Positions 52,439 through 61,175 of a DNA stretch of 64,000 nt are shown one piece after another. The notes below the pieces were generated by a model. That model ran no database searches and had not been told where the DNA came from. It worked only from the letters and a program-made list of their open reading frames with translations. The DNA comes from Rhodanobacteraceae bacterium (GTDB lineage: Bacteria > Pseudomonadota > Gammaproteobacteria > Xanthomonadales > SZUA-5): the NCBI GenBank assembly GCA_016717705.1, contig JADKFD010000027.1:1-64000 (forward strand). Reading direction: 5' to 3'. The number at the start of each line of letters is the position of its first letter. The stretch's first letter is position 1. Made by a program: the position numbers and the translations under genes.

Positions 52439-53120
52439 ACTCACGCCAGACACGCGCCCCGAGGAAGATCAGGCGGAGCTGGCGCACGAAGTTCTCGGTG
52501 ATCTCGCGTTCCAGTTGCGGCTGATCCGGCGGCACGTCGAGAAAATCCGTGGCCGCGTTCATCATCGTCGTCACCACCAGGCCGCAGGCCATGTGCAGCG
52601 CTGCGGTCGACGAGCCCGGCATCAGCCCGAACTGGCGCAGATCGTGGCTCATCTCGTCGATGAAATGGCGTTCCTCGGCGCGCACCGCGGCGCGGATCAG
52701 CGCCGAGCCGCCGCTGCGCTCGCCGGCGACGAACATGAAATGCAGCCGGTGGGCGTGGATGTAGTCGCGGAAGATCTGCACCGAGCGGCGCAGGATGTCC
52801 TTGGGCGGCATGCCGGTGCGCCGCGCCTCGCGCAGCAGGCGCCGCAGGGTCACGCCGGATTCCTCGACCAGCGCCAGTCCGAGCTCGTCGAGCCCGCGGA
52901 AATGCCGGTAGAACGAGGCCGGCACCACCCCGGCCACCCGCGTGATCTCGCGCAGACTCAGCGTGCCAAAACCGCGGCCCTCACCCATCAACTGCAGCGC
53001 CGCCGCCAGCAGATGCGCGCGCGTGCGCAGCTTGCGATCACCACGCGAAATCGGCGCCTCGGCGTCGGCCGGCTTGGCAGCGACGGCCGGGACGATCAGC
53101 GATTTGGGCGGGGCGGGCAT
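52437..53120 (-). CDS. TetR-family repressor of unsaturated fatty acid genes (FabR/DesT-like)
   Basis: 227 residues from ATG 53120. The DNA-binding part (TRAHLLAAALQLMGEGRGFGTLSLREITRVAGVVPASFYRHFRGLDELGLALVEESG) is the FabR/DesT signature. The C-terminal domain is helical and would sense acyl-CoA. In Pseudomonas aeruginosa DesT represses the desCB reductase-desaturase operon in response to the saturated:unsaturated acyl-CoA ratio (established knowledge). Here the divergent neighbours are just such a reductase and desaturase, and a palindrome sits on their promoter. The upstream frame extends through a family K repeat and is not coding. Confidence 0.9.
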   Translation of the reverse strand: MPAPPKSLIVPAVAAKPADAEAPISRGDRKLRTRAHLLAAALQLMGEGRGFGTLSLREITRVAGVVPASFYRHFRGLDELGLALVEESGVTLRRLLREARRTGMPPKDILRRSVQIFRDYIHAHRLHFMFVAGERSGGSALIRAAVRAEERHFIDEMSHDLRQFGLMPGSSTAALHMACGLVVTTMMNAATDFLDVPPDQPQLEREITENFVRQLRLIFLGARVWRE

Positions 53121-53195
53121 CGGCCGAGTATAGGCGCTGGCCGGCAGCCACTCGGGACCACCGGTAGAGCGACTTTCTGTCCGCAAAGAACATTC

Positions 53196-53273
53196 GTAGG
53201 TCATGTTGGCCGCAGGCCTACGTGACATCGGAGTGCCTGTCACGTAGCCCGCAACGCGGGCAACGTGACCTAC
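53196..53273. repeat. Dispersed double-hairpin repeat (family K), copy 2
   Basis: GTAGGTCATGTTGGCCGCAG ... GGCAACGTGACCTAC; same two-hairpin structure as the copy inside the amylase 5' region, here intergenic and 78 bp. One arm of the first hairpin is shorter than in copy 1. Upstream of the TetR gene. Confidence 0.87.
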
Positions 53274-53392
53274 GATTGCCGGACAAGCGTCCTCCTCAAA
53301 AATGCAAAGTGCGCAAAGGAGGGCCCCAGAAGTCCGCTGACCAAATCACTGTCTCCCATCGGGAAACTCCCCAGGGTTGGGGGAGGCAGGGC

Positions 53393-53420
53393 GGGGGGGG
53401 GGGGGGGGGGGGGGGGGGGG
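53393..53420. repeat. 28-nt poly-G homopolymer
   Basis: 28 consecutive G, 23 bp upstream of the putative -35 of the reductase-desaturase promoter. The surrounding sequence (53296-53392) contains degenerate family H units (GCAAAGTGCGCAAAGGAG). Confidence 0.9.
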
Positions 53421-53443
53421 AACTGTCCAGAGGGTCCCCTAGG

Positions 53444-53484
53444 TTGACAACGCTTCAAAGTTCAGTAAACGTACGTTCACTGAA
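53444..53484 (+). promoter_or_regulatory. Promoter and palindromic DesT-like operator
   Basis: TTGACA (53444-53449) is followed after 16 bp by TAAACG (53466-53471) as a weak -10. Bases 53461-53484 form a 24-bp palindrome with half-sites TTCAGTAAACGT and ACGTTCACTGAA, one mismatched pair. It covers the -10, 16 bp before the reductase GTG: a classic repressor operator. The AGTGAACG-N-CGTTYACT type matches what is known of DesT/FabR-type sites. Confidence 0.75.
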
Positions 53485-53499
53485 TATCGGAAGACCGCC

Positions 53500-54597
53500 G
53501 TGGACCTGGCCCTTCAAACCCCTCGAAAGAGGAAACTCTCCCAGCTGCTGCGCAGCCCCTGGCTGCGCCCGCTGAACGACCCGGATGCCTGGGAGCAGAT
53601 CCTCGGCGCGCTCAATCCGATGTGGTCGACACGCGACTTTCCGGCGCGTGTGCTGGCGATCGTCGAGCAGACCGCCGACAGCAGGACCTTCGTGCTGCAG
53701 CCGGGTCGACGCTGGCCCGGCCATCGCGCGGGTCAGCACGTCGTGGTCGAAGTCGAGATCGACGGCCGTCGGCTGCATCGCAGCTTCAGTCTGTCGGCCG
53801 CGCCGCGCGCCGATCGCACGCTTGAGATAACGGTCAAGCGCCAGCCCGGCGCGCGCGTCAGCGGCTGGCTGCACGACAGCTTGCGCGTCGGCGACATGCT
53901 GCGCCTGAGCGCGCCCGGCGGCGGGTTCCTGACGCCCGATGGCGATGACCCGGTGCTGCTGCTGAGCGCCGGCAGCGGCATCACGCCGGTGATGGCGATG
54001 CTTGAGGAGATGCATCGGCGCGGCAACCGCAGCGCCGCGTGGTGTTCGTGCATGCCTGTCGCACGCCGCAGGATTTCATCTTTGCGAGCGCCTGCAGCAG
54101 CTCGCCCGCGACTGGCCGAGCTGCAGCTGCAGGTCCACCACAGCGCGCAGGCCGGCCGCTTCGACGCCGGCGCGCTGGCACGATGGCTGCCCCACTATCG
54201 CGATTTCCAGGCCCGGACATGCGGTCCGCGCGCACTGGTCGCGGAGGTGGAGCAGCTCTATCGCGACGCCGGTGTACCCCAACGCATCCGCAGCGAGAGC
54301 TATCTGGGTCGCGTGCTGCCGCCCTCCGCGGCCAACGACCTGGCCCACCGCGTGCACTGCTCAAAAACGGAACAAGTGTTCACCGCGAGTGCGCGGTCCA
54401 GCCTGCTGGGCGAAGCCGAGGCGGCCGGATTGCGACCCGCCCACGGTTGCCGCATCGGCATCTGCAAGACCTGCCAGTGCAGCAAACGCAGCGGCACCGT
54501 CGAAAACCTGCGCACCGGCGAGATTTCGTCGGAACCGGATGAACTGATCCAGCTGTGCATCTCGGTCGCCCGCTCGCCGCTGGAGTTGGTGTTGTGA
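53500..54597 (+). CDS. Ferredoxin-NADP-type oxidoreductase partner of desaturase (DesC-like), with hidden frameshifts
   Basis: 365 residues: FAD domain (HRSFSLSAAP), NAD domain (SAGSGITPVMAML) and a C-terminal plant-type 2Fe-2S ferredoxin domain (HGCRIGICKTCQC ... LCIS). It should pass electrons from NAD(P)H to the acyl-CoA desaturase encoded next. Between about 54037 and 54118 the encoded residues are non-homologous. The expected VVFVHACRTPQDFIFA lies in a second frame and ERLQQLARDWP in a third, implying three single-base losses (near 54037, 54085 and 54118) that add up to one codon and restore the frame at ELQLQVHHSAQAGR. GTG 53500 follows a GGAAG. First gene under the palindromic operator. 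Confidence 0.85.
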   Translation: MDLALQTPRKRKLSQLLRSPWLRPLNDPDAWEQILGALNPMWSTRDFPARVLAIVEQTADSRTFVLQPGRRWPGHRAGQHVVVEVEIDGRRLHRSFSLSAAPRADRTLEITVKRQPGARVSGWLHDSLRVGDMLRLSAPGGGFLTPDGDDPVLLLSAGSGITPVMAMLEEMHRRGNRSAAWCSCMPVARRRISSLRAPAAARPRLAELQLQVHHSAQAGRFDAGALARWLPHYRDFQARTCGPRALVAEVEQLYRDAGVPQRIRSESYLGRVLPPSAANDLAHRVHCSKTEQVFTASARSSLLGEAEAAGLRPAHGCRIGICKTCQCSKRSGTVENLRTGEISSEPDELIQLCISVARSPLELVL

Positions 54598-54641
54598 GTC
54601 CCGGTCGCCCGTGTAGCTGGGCTCACTCGCGCTTCGAACCT

Positions 54642-54693
54642 GCGGGAGCGGGTTTATCCCGCGAAAGCTCTCGCGGAGTAAATCCGCTCCCAC
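54642..54693. repeat. Dispersed inverted repeat (family B), copy 6
   Basis: Arms GCGGGAGCGGGTTTATCCCG and CGGAGTAAATCCGCTCCCAC; flanks CGAACCT on the left and AAATCAAAAGCTTACGGC then TGTTCGGTG on the right are shared with other copies. Separates the reductase and desaturase genes. Confidence 0.9.
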
Positions 54694-54776
54694 AAAAATC
54701 AAAAGCTTACGGCGTGTTCGGTGCGCTCCCCGAGCCCCCGTCACCCAACTTCTGATCAACCCGAAAGGCCACTCCC

Positions 54777-55866
54777 ATGCCCAAAACCCACCTGAGCCCC
54801 GCCCAACTCGACCAGTTCCAGCTGGAGCTGGACACGCTTGCGCGCCGAGGTCGCCGCCGATCTCGGCGAGCGGGACGCCACGCATATCCGAACCGTGGTC
54901 CGCGACGCCCGCGTCAGTGCGGCGGCCGGACGCGGCCTGCTGATGTTCGGCTTCGACCCGATCAGCTTCGTGCTCGGCGTGGCCGCGCTGGCGCACGCCA
55001 AGATCCTCGAGAACATGGAAGTCGGCCACAACGTGCTGCACGGCCAATACGACTGGATGGGCGATCCGGCGCTGAACTCGCAGAACTACGAGTGGGACAT
55101 CGTCTGCCACAGCAGCCACTGGCGGCGCACGCACAATTTCGAGCACCACAGCCACACCAACATCCTCGGGCTCGATGACGACTACGGCTATGGCTTGCTG
55201 CGCATGACCGCCAGCCAGAAATGGACCTGGCGCACCCCGCTGCAGCCGCTCTGGTATGCCATCCTGGCGATCTATTTTCAGTGGGGCGTGGCGATCCAGG
55301 ACCTCAAGCTCGGCCGCTGGTTCAAGGGGCGCATGCCCAAGGGCGAGCTGGCCCAGCGCGCGGCGCCGTTCCTGAACAAGGCGCGCAGCCAGCTGTTCAA
55401 GGACTACGTGCTGTTCCCGCTGCTCGCGTTCTGGAACATCCCGCGCGTGCTGCTCGGCAACGCGCTGGCCAATCTGATCCGCAGCCTGTGGACCAACGCG
55501 ATCATCTTCTGCGGGCATTTCACCGCCGACGCGCAGGTTTTCACCAAGGCCGAAGTCCAGGGCGAAACCCGCGGCGGCTGGTACCTCCGGCAAATCCAGG
55601 GGTCGAGCAATCTCGAAGGCGGGCGCTGGTTCCACAAGATGACCGGCCACTTGAGCCACCAGATCGAGCACCACCTGTTCCCGGACATCCCGGCGCTGCG
55701 CTATCCGGAAATGGCGCCGCGCGTGCGCGAGATCTGCGCTCGCCATGGGGTCCACTACAACTCGGCCGGCTTCTGGTCGCAGTACTTGAGCGTGCTCTGG
55801 CGCATCGTCAAATACGCATTTCCGGTGGATCGACGTGCGCGCCTGAGCGCGCCGCAAACGGCCTGA
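54777..55866 (+). pseudogene. Membrane acyl-CoA/fatty acid desaturase (DesB-like), broken by one inserted base
   Basis: From ATG 54777 the protein starts MPKTHLSPAQLDQFQLELDTL, then goes out of frame at about 54838, where an extra T in CGCTTGCGC shifts reading. The rest, RAEVAADLGERDATHIRTVV onward, is an intact type-1 desaturase in the next frame. It has three histidine boxes, GHNVLHGQYDW, HNFEHHSHTN and HQIEHHLFPD, with four membrane helices. Repaired, it would be about 362 residues. It would introduce a double bond into acyl-CoA or phospholipid acyl chains, fed by the preceding reductase. The next gene, a kinase, is convergent with only 21 bp between. The break may be a sequencing error. 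Confidence 0.85.
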
Positions 55867-55887
55867 CGCGGTGTGCGCCGATGCTCC

Positions 55888-58500
55888 TCAGCGGCGCGTG
55901 AGGTCCGCGTCGGTACCGAGCCAGGTCGGGGCGCCGATGCGCAGGTCGGCGTAGCGACTCGCCGCGCGCGCGGCCAGTTCGCGCGCCTGCAGCGCATCCC
56001 CCTGCGCCGCCGCGAGCTGGCTGCGCATCAGCACGATCTCGGCGGCCTCATCGAGGCCGCCGAGACCGAGTTCGTCCATCGCCGCCGCGTACTCGGCCAG
56101 CCGCAGGCCGATGGCCGGCGCCGCCGCACCCAGGCGCCACTCGGTGAAGGCCGCCAGCGCGCGTGCGTGGATGGCAAAAGGATGTGCGCCGCCGGCGGCC
56201 TGTTCCAGCTCGTCGGCGGCCTGCCGCAGCAGCGGCAGCGCCTGACTCCAGTGACCGAGTGCGAGTTCGCTGCGCGCCAGTTCGTAGCGGTAATCGCCAC
56301 GCCGCGCATCCTGCGCCGTCGCCATCGCCAGGATCTCGCTCAGTCGTTGCTGCGAGCGCGCGGCGTCGCCGCTCAGGCGCGCCAGTACCGCGCTGCCAAA
56401 AGCGGTATCGCGCTGGTCCGGGTGCTCGGGCGGGAGGTTGCGGCGGCGCATCTGGTCGGCCTTGGCCAGCGCCGCCTGCGCCTCATCGAAGCGGCCAAGA
56501 CGGCCGAACAAGGTAGCGCGACCGCGCTCTACGCCGGCCATGCGCGCGCTGTCGGCCACTCCGCCGGCCACCAGCAGCTCGGCGCAGCGGTCGTAGGCAG
56601 CCAGCGCATCGGCATAACGATCCATGCGCGCATAGGCCACGGCGACGTTGTTGTAGTCGACCGCCAGTCCCGGGTCCTCGCCACCGAGCAGTTCCATGCG
56701 CTCGGCCAGGCGGGCCTCGCCATTGGCCAGCGCCGCCGCCCAATGGCCGCGCAGCGCCAGGATGTGGTCCAGTACCGTGCGGTTTTCCAGCCGATTCAGG
56801 CGTTGATCGCCCGGCAGCTGGTCGAGGATCGCCATCGACTCGCGCACCGCCGCCTCGGCGCCGGGGTAGTCGCCGCCCTTGCGCTTGAGAATGGCGATAT
56901 TCGTGAGCACCTTGGCCATCAACGGCGTGGGTTGCGGATACAGCGCCGCCAGCTGCGCACGACCGCGTTCGGCCAGCGCCAGGCCACGCTCGGGCTGGCC
57001 CAGCTCGACCAGCGACTGACCGATGACCACGCGCAACTCACCTTGCGCCGACGGCTCCTCGGCCAGCTCGCTGTCGATGCGCTCGGCCATCGCCAGCATC
57101 AGATCGTCGACGCTGAGACGGCGGCCGCTCTGGTAGATGCCAGCCAGATCAAGGCTGCGCACCAGGAAATCCTTGGTCGCCTCCGAGCGCGCAAACTCGC
57201 GCTCCACCTGCACACGCGCCTGCTCGGCAGCGCGCGCCGCCTGCTGCGCACGGTCGGCCTGCCACAGCGCCAGGGCCAGGCCCGCCAGTAGCCCGGCCAG
57301 GCCTATGCTGGCGGCAATCACGCCGAGACGGTGGCGGCGGATGAACTTGCGCATCCGGTAGCCGCGGCTGTCCGGTCGCGCGCGGATCGGGCGACCGGCC
57401 AGAAAGCGGTCGATGTCTTCGGCCAGGGCCGCCGCCGACGCATAGCGGCGCTCGGCCTCGGGATGGATGGCCTTGAGAATCAGCGTGTCGAGATCGCCGC
57501 GCAGACGCCGCGACCAGCCGACACGCTCGGTCAGTGCCGGCAACTCTGCCGAGGACTCGAGTTCGGCCGCGGCGACGCTCGGCCGCGTGGCGCGCTCGCC
57601 GGTGACCTCCTGGGCGAGCATTTCCATGCGCCCGCTGCGCCGGTGCGGCAGACGCCCGGCGGAGAGCTGGTAGAGCAGCACGCCCAGCCCATAGACGTCG
57701 GCGGCGACACCGACCTCCTCGCCGCGCACCTGTTCCGGCGCGGCATAGGCGGGGGACAGCACGCGCACGCCGGTGGCGGTCTGCACCAGTTCGTCGGTGT
57801 CGTCGCCGAGCACCTTGGCGATGCCGAAATCGAGCAGGTGCGGATGCCCGTCGGCGTCCACCAGCACATTGCTCGGTTTCAGATCGCGATGCACGATCAG
57901 CTGCCGGTGCGCGTAATCGACTACCCGCGCCACCTCGGCCAGCAAGCGCAAGCGTGCCTCCAGCCCGAGCGCCTGGGCACGCGCGAAGGTGGTCAGCGGC
58001 TCGCCGCAGATGTAGTCCATCGCCAGATAAGGACGTCCTTCCGGCGTGACGCCGGCATCCAGCAGGCTGGCGATGGCCGGATGGTTGAGCTTGGCGAGGA
58101 TGCGCCGCTCCTGCAGGAAGCGCTGCAGCAGGGCTTCTGAATCCATGCCGCGCTTGAGCAGTTTCACCGCGGCGGTCTGCACCACGTCGCCCTGCTGGCG
58201 CTGCGCCAGCCAGACCTCGCCCATGCCGCCGCGCCCGAGCAGATGCTGCACGCGCCAGCTCGGGCCGAACTCCGGGTTGGCCTCGGCCGCCACTGGCGCC
58301 AGCACGTCCTCGCGCTGTTCCAGCACGCCCTGGGTGCGCGCGTCGGCGATCAGCATCGCACGCACTTCGGCCGCGAGCTCGGCATCGCGCTCGCTCAATT
58401 CGGCCAGCGCCAGCTCCTGCGCCGCCGCCGACAGGTCGATCAGCTGGTCAAACCAGCTCGACACCTGGGCCCACCGTTGGGCGCGCGGGTCAGTGCTCAT
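55888..58500 (-). CDS. Transmembrane Ser/Thr protein kinase with periplasmic TPR-like domain
   Basis: 870 residues from ATG 58500. An N-terminal helical region comes first, then a Hanks-type kinase: G-loop LLGRGGMGEVWLA (87-99), VAIK-type K113, HRD D206 in VHRDLKPSNVL, DFG 224-226 and AAPEQVRGEEV. A single transmembrane helix follows at about 407-430, then an extracytoplasmic TPR-like repeat domain. All catalytic residues are intact. An ECF sigma factor gene lies 191 bp upstream on the same strand. Such sigma-kinase pairs (for example EcfK-PknS of Xanthomonas) activate the sigma factor by threonine phosphorylation. The signal sensed by the TPR domain is unknown. Confidence 0.92.
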   Translation of the reverse strand: MSTDPRAQRWAQVSSWFDQLIDLSAAAQELALAELSERDAELAAEVRAMLIADARTQGVLEQREDVLAPVAAEANPEFGPSWRVQHLLGRGGMGEVWLAQRQQGDVVQTAAVKLLKRGMDSEALLQRFLQERRILAKLNHPAIASLLDAGVTPEGRPYLAMDYICGEPLTTFARAQALGLEARLRLLAEVARVVDYAHRQLIVHRDLKPSNVLVDADGHPHLLDFGIAKVLGDDTDELVQTATGVRVLSPAYAAPEQVRGEEVGVAADVYGLGVLLYQLSAGRLPHRRSGRMEMLAQEVTGERATRPSVAAAELESSAELPALTERVGWSRRLRGDLDTLILKAIHPEAERRYASAAALAEDIDRFLAGRPIRARPDSRGYRMRKFIRRHRLGVIAASIGLAGLLAGLALALWQADRAQQAARAAEQARVQVEREFARSEATKDFLVRSLDLAGIYQSGRRLSVDDLMLAMAERIDSELAEEPSAQGELRVVIGQSLVELGQPERGLALAERGRAQLAALYPQPTPLMAKVLTNIAILKRKGGDYPGAEAAVRESMAILDQLPGDQRLNRLENRTVLDHILALRGHWAAALANGEARLAERMELLGGEDPGLAVDYNNVAVAYARMDRYADALAAYDRCAELLVAGGVADSARMAGVERGRATLFGRLGRFDEAQAALAKADQMRRRNLPPEHPDQRDTAFGSAVLARLSGDAARSQQRLSEILAMATAQDARRGDYRYELARSELALGHWSQALPLLRQAADELEQAAGGAHPFAIHARALAAFTEWRLGAAAPAIGLRLAEYAAAMDELGLGGLDEAAEIVLMRSQLAAAQGDALQARELAARAASRYADLRIGAPTWLGTDADLTRR

Positions 58501-58547
58501 CGGCTGCACCGCGACCGGCGCGGAGTGCGCAAACAGGAAAGGCATTT

Positions 58548-58630
58548 GTCCGCAAAGGACGCAAAGAACGCAAAGGAAGGCAAATCAACATGTGGTTGCT
58601 CTCGTTGCGTGTTTTGCGTCCTTTGCGGAC
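58548..58630. repeat. Inverted pair of GACGCAAAG arrays (family H), copy 2
   Basis: Left array 58548-58581 (GTCCGCAAAGGACGCAAAGA) and right array 58603-58630 (GCGTGTTTTGCGTCCTTTGC) around a short loop. Lies between the sigma factor and kinase genes. Confidence 0.87.
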
Positions 58631-58691
58631 AAAAAAACCTCTTTGGATCTCACGCAGGATCGCCTCGGACCATGCGGCGCGCGAAGCGGAC

Positions 58692-59297
58692 TCAGGTCTC
58701 GGGCAGCACGCTCGGGGTAGCACCGCTATCACCGCTGAGCGTCTGGTAGAGAAAAGCGCGGGCGCGGCGCCAGTCGCGTTTCAGGGTACGCTCGGAGACG
58801 TCCAGCAAGGGCGCGATCTCCGACAGTTCCAGGCCACCGAAGAAACGCATTTCGACGACTTGCGCCAGGCGCGGGTCAAACGCGGCGAGCTGGTCCAGCG
58901 CCTGGTTGAGCGCCAGCAGTTCCTCGTCGTGGCCGCCGGCGGAGACTTCCAGCGCGACGCCGTCGAGGGTTTGCGCACGCACGCCGCCACCACGGCGCTC
59001 GGCCTGGCGCTCGCGCGCGCGGTCGATCAGGATCTGGCGCATGGCGCGCGCTGCGGTGGCGAAGAAGTGCTGGCGGTCGTTGAACTCGGTGGGCGCGCGC
59101 GACAGCTTGAAGAAGGCCTCGTGCACCAGAGACGTCGCGCCGCCATGCTCACGGTCACCGCGCAACTGGCGTTCCGCCAGACGGTGCAGTTCACGATAGA
59201 CGTGCGCGTACAAGCGCTCCTGTGCATGCGCGCTGCCCTTGCGCGCATCGCCCAGCAACAGCGTGATTTCCTCGTGGACGGCGGCGCTCAGTTCCAT
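58692..59297 (-). CDS. ECF-type RNA polymerase sigma factor (TIGR02999-like)
   Basis: 201 residues. Sigma-2 region: ERLYAHVYRELHRLAERQLRGD...SLVHEAFFKLSRA...FFATAARAMRQILIDRARERQAERRGG. Sigma-4 region: AFDPRLAQVVEMRFFGGLELSEIAPLLDVSERTLKRDWRRARAFLY. The DREHGGATSLVHEAFFKL stretch places a Thr (T55) where kinase-controlled ECF factors carry their phosphosite. No anti-sigma factor gene is nearby; instead the kinase follows. Start ATG 59297. Confidence 0.92.
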   Translation of the reverse strand: MELSAAVHEEITLLLGDARKGSAHAQERLYAHVYRELHRLAERQLRGDREHGGATSLVHEAFFKLSRAPTEFNDRQHFFATAARAMRQILIDRARERQAERRGGGVRAQTLDGVALEVSAGGHDEELLALNQALDQLAAFDPRLAQVVEMRFFGGLELSEIAPLLDVSERTLKRDWRRARAFLYQTLSGDSGATPSVLPET

Positions 59298-59354
59298 CCT
59301 TGCATTGTCGTGGATTTTTGCGACAAGCGGGAGACTCCCGTGACCCTCCGGGCC

Positions 59355-60041
59355 TCAATCCTTCGTTTCGACGCGCGATCGCGAGCGGTGCATGCCGGTC
59401 AGGCGCGCAATCAGGATGGCGACGAACAGCACGCCGACCACCTGCTGCAGCATCGCCAGCGCGCGCGCCGCCGGTGCCACCGGTGTGATCTCGCCGTAGC
59501 CGGTCGAAGTCAGCGTGGTCAGACTGTAATAGACCAGGTCCGACCAGCCGATGTGGCCATCGGGATCGTTGCTCGGATTGATGTAGATCGCGCTCGGATC
59601 GTAGTGGACCACGATGCCGTAAGCGCTTGCCCAGAGCAGCGCCATCAGCACGTAGATGCAGGCGAGCGCGTAAAGCTCGTCCAGGGTCACCACATCGTCG
59701 CGCAGCACATAGCCGAGCAGCAACATCACCGCGTAGGCATGGAACGCAACCTGCGCCGTCAGCATCGGTACCGGAACCCAGCCCCAGCCTGGCCACAGCA
59801 GATGCGCCAGCTGCAGCACCACCAGCGGCACCGAAATCGCCCAGCCGCTGCGCAGCCACAGATCGTGCATCCGCAGCATGCACATCACGCTAAATACCAC
59901 GACAATGTCGAGCAACTGCGCCAGCGCACGCAGGCCGCGGTTGTCGTCGGCAAAGGGATACAGCACCAGGGTCAGGGCCAGCACCAGCAGCAGGCCGACC
60001 GAGGGTTGCAGCCAGCGCAAGCGGGGCAGGTACTGCGGCAT
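59355..60041 (-). CDS. Ion channel protein with K+-type selectivity filter
   Basis: 228 residues with six hydrophobic helices; the pore loop DLVYYSLTTLTSTGYGEITP lies between helices five and six. The filter TSTGYGE is a variant of the K+ channel TVGYGD, so potassium selectivity is likely. No cytoplasmic RCK or cyclic-nucleotide domain and no charged S4 are seen. ATG 60041 begins MPQYLPRLRWLQPSVGLL. Upstream of the sigma factor gene on the same strand with a 57-bp gap, so possibly co-transcribed. Confidence 0.88.
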   Translation of the reverse strand: MPQYLPRLRWLQPSVGLLLVLALTLVLYPFADDNRGLRALAQLLDIVVVFSVMCMLRMHDLWLRSGWAISVPLVVLQLAHLLWPGWGWVPVPMLTAQVAFHAYAVMLLLGYVLRDDVVTLDELYALACIYVLMALLWASAYGIVVHYDPSAIYINPSNDPDGHIGWSDLVYYSLTTLTSTGYGEITPVAPAARALAMLQQVVGVLFVAILIARLTGMHRSRSRVETKD

Positions 60042-60228
60042 GGGTGATCGGCGCCTTCGAAAGGTGTCGAATCTTAGCGCCGGGGACCCGGCCGTGGGCG
60101 CGAACAACCGAATCGTGCCATCGTGCCGTGCGCGCGCCGTGGCCGCGCTACCACAGTCATTGCCGAACACCCGGCGTGTCATCAAAACACGCTAGCCTAC
60201 GCGCCTTTGTGAATGGCGGAGTTTTCTG

Positions 60229-61173
60229 ATGCGTGCAGCGCGCACCCTGATCCTGAGCAGCCTGCTGGTCCTCCTGACTGCCTGCGCCGGAACGCGCGAA
60301 ATGACCGCCCCGCCAGCGTCGGCGCCAACCGCCGTCGAAGCCCCGCGTGCGGTCGACAACTACGAGCTCGACGGGCTCGGCGCCATCGTCTGGTCGCGTA
60401 CCTCCGCCGAAGCCGAGGGCGTCTACCTGCAGGCCTACCAGGGCGCGCGTCGTGCGCTCGATCTGGCGTTGGCCGATCCGACCTGGACCGCCGCGACCGA
60501 GCAGACCCACAACTTCTCGAAGCTGCCGCCAGCGGTCATCGTCGACATCGACGAAACCGTGCTCGATACCTCCGACTACATGGTCGAGCGCCTGCGCAAC
60601 GGCAAACCCTTCTCCAAGGCCGACTGGAATGCTTACGTGCGCAAGTCCAACGCCACGCCGCTGCCCGGCGCGCTGGACTTCCTCAAGTACGCATCGAGCA
60701 AGGGTGTGACCATCTTCTATGTGTCCAATCGCGAGCATTTCGGTCCCGATCAGGCGCCGCTCTTGAGCGAGGTCGAGCCGACGCGCGCCAATCTGGCCAA
60801 GTTCGGTTTCCCCAACAGCGCTGATCTGACCACCTTCATGTTCCGCGACAATGCGCGCGGCTGGAAGGAAAAAGGTCCGCGTCGTGCGGAAATTGCCAAG
60901 ACCCATCGCATCATCATGATGGCCGGCGACAACCTCTACGACTTCATCGACATCGAGAACGCCAACCGCGAGAAGCGCGACGCCGCGATCGAGTCGCGCG
61001 TCAGCTGGCTGGGCACGCGCTGGATCGTGCTGCCCAACCCGATGTACGGCTCCTGGGAGGCACTGGTGACCGGCGGTTTGAGCGGCGCCGAAGGCCGTCG
61101 GGCGCGGCTGGAGAGCGTCGGCGTGCCGGCGGCGAGTGCAGATGTGATCGCCAATGGTGGGTTCGAGCGCTGA
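60229..61173 (+). CDS. Outer-membrane lipoprotein acid phosphatase/5'-nucleotidase, e(P4)-like HAD family
   Basis: 314 residues. Lipoprotein signal MRAARTLILSSLLVLLTAC. HAD motif I is DIDETVLD (D106, D108), motif II FYVSNRE, and the metal-binding Asp is in MMAGDNLYDFID. Homologues dephosphorylate nucleoside monophosphates at the cell surface so the nucleosides can be imported. ATG 60229 is 10 bases after a GGAG. Divergent from the channel gene; the 187-bp gap may hold both promoters. Confidence 0.92.
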   Translation: MRAARTLILSSLLVLLTACAGTREMTAPPASAPTAVEAPRAVDNYELDGLGAIVWSRTSAEAEGVYLQAYQGARRALDLALADPTWTAATEQTHNFSKLPPAVIVDIDETVLDTSDYMVERLRNGKPFSKADWNAYVRKSNATPLPGALDFLKYASSKGVTIFYVSNREHFGPDQAPLLSEVEPTRANLAKFGFPNSADLTTFMFRDNARGWKEKGPRRAEIAKTHRIIMMAGDNLYDFIDIENANREKRDAAIESRVSWLGTRWIVLPNPMYGSWEALVTGGLSGAEGRRARLESVGVPAASADVIANGGFER

Positions 61174-61175
61174 GC

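Noticed and set aside
54838..55866. Separate desaturase gene starting at TTG 54838
   Set aside because: The TTG is created by the inserted T; the upstream ATG 54777 encodes the matching N-terminus, so one frameshifted gene is the better reading.
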